Both the position numbers and the translations under genes were made by a program. The notes under the pieces are model-generated. The model was not told where the DNA came from and ran no database searches. It saw nothing but the letters and a program-made list of their open reading frames with translations. From positions 1 through 6,842 of the forward strand of contig SLQC01000068.1 of assembly GCA_007131625.1 (NCBI GenBank): 6,842 nucleotides of DNA, in the 5' to 3' direction. This document shows, piece after piece, positions 6,777-6,842 of this stretch; within the stretch, counting starts at the first letter, position 1, and every line of letters begins with the position of its first letter. This DNA is from Balneolales bacterium. Its GTDB lineage: Bacteria; Bacteroidota; Rhodothermia; Balneolales; Natronogracilivirgulaceae.

Positions 6777-6842
6777 GTTTTTTTAAAAATAATGCTTAAT
6801 AGATGCTTATCTTATTAGGTTTAAAAATAAAGTACTTTTGCG

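Noticed and set aside
6757..6784. Rho-independent terminator on the plus strand (hairpin plus T-run)
   Set aside because: The hairpin and T-run look suggestive, but no plus-strand gene ends in the region; it lies in the leader of a minus-strand gene and fits an operator or leader structure better.

Overview
This window carries five protein-coding genes, no RNA genes, no recognisable insertion sequence and no CRISPR array. The organism is probably a Gram-negative bacterium of the Bacteroidota/Balneolota/Rhodothermota kind. The clues are indirect: a large secreted protein built from a beta-propeller, fibronectin type III (FnIII) and carbohydrate-binding-like modules, a Tat-exported aldo/keto reductase, AT-rich intergenic DNA and mostly weak Shine-Dalgarno sites. 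This placement is an inference, because there is no marker gene here.

Layout from left to right. (1) 1-1167, plus strand: a low-GC amidohydrolase-3 (YtcJ-type) gene. It enters from the left window edge and stops abruptly inside the conserved C-terminal glycine-lysine-leucine region of the family, so its 3' end looks truncated. (2) 1168-1377: AT-rich non-coding DNA with one weak hairpin. (3) 1378-4317, minus strand: a 979-residue secreted protein with an N-terminal beta-propeller-like half followed by a duplicated [FnIII + carbohydrate-binding-like] unit. (4) 4318-4582: a divergent, AT-rich regulatory region with two small inverted repeats. (5) 4583-5329, plus strand: larB, the first enzyme of nickel-pincer-nucleotide cofactor synthesis, with no other lar gene in the window. 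(6) 5414-5665, minus strand: a small two-helix membrane protein. (7) 5783-6736, minus strand: a Tat-signal aldo/keto reductase with a good ribosome binding site and a 10-bp palindrome in its leader.

The genes do not form one obvious pathway or operon. The larB gene stands alone between convergent and divergent neighbours, and the secreted propeller protein and the exported reductase are separate transcription units. Base composition changes sharply near 1170: the amidohydrolase is about 35-38% GC in the lines I counted, against about 48-58% in the three larger genes to its right. Its arginine codons are nearly all AGA/AGG. Together with the truncated 3' end, this suggests a recombination or transfer boundary, or an assembly joint. 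I do not see a convincing new multi-gene system. The best leads are the duplicated-module secreted propeller protein with a histidine cluster, the junction at about 1165, and the isolated larB.
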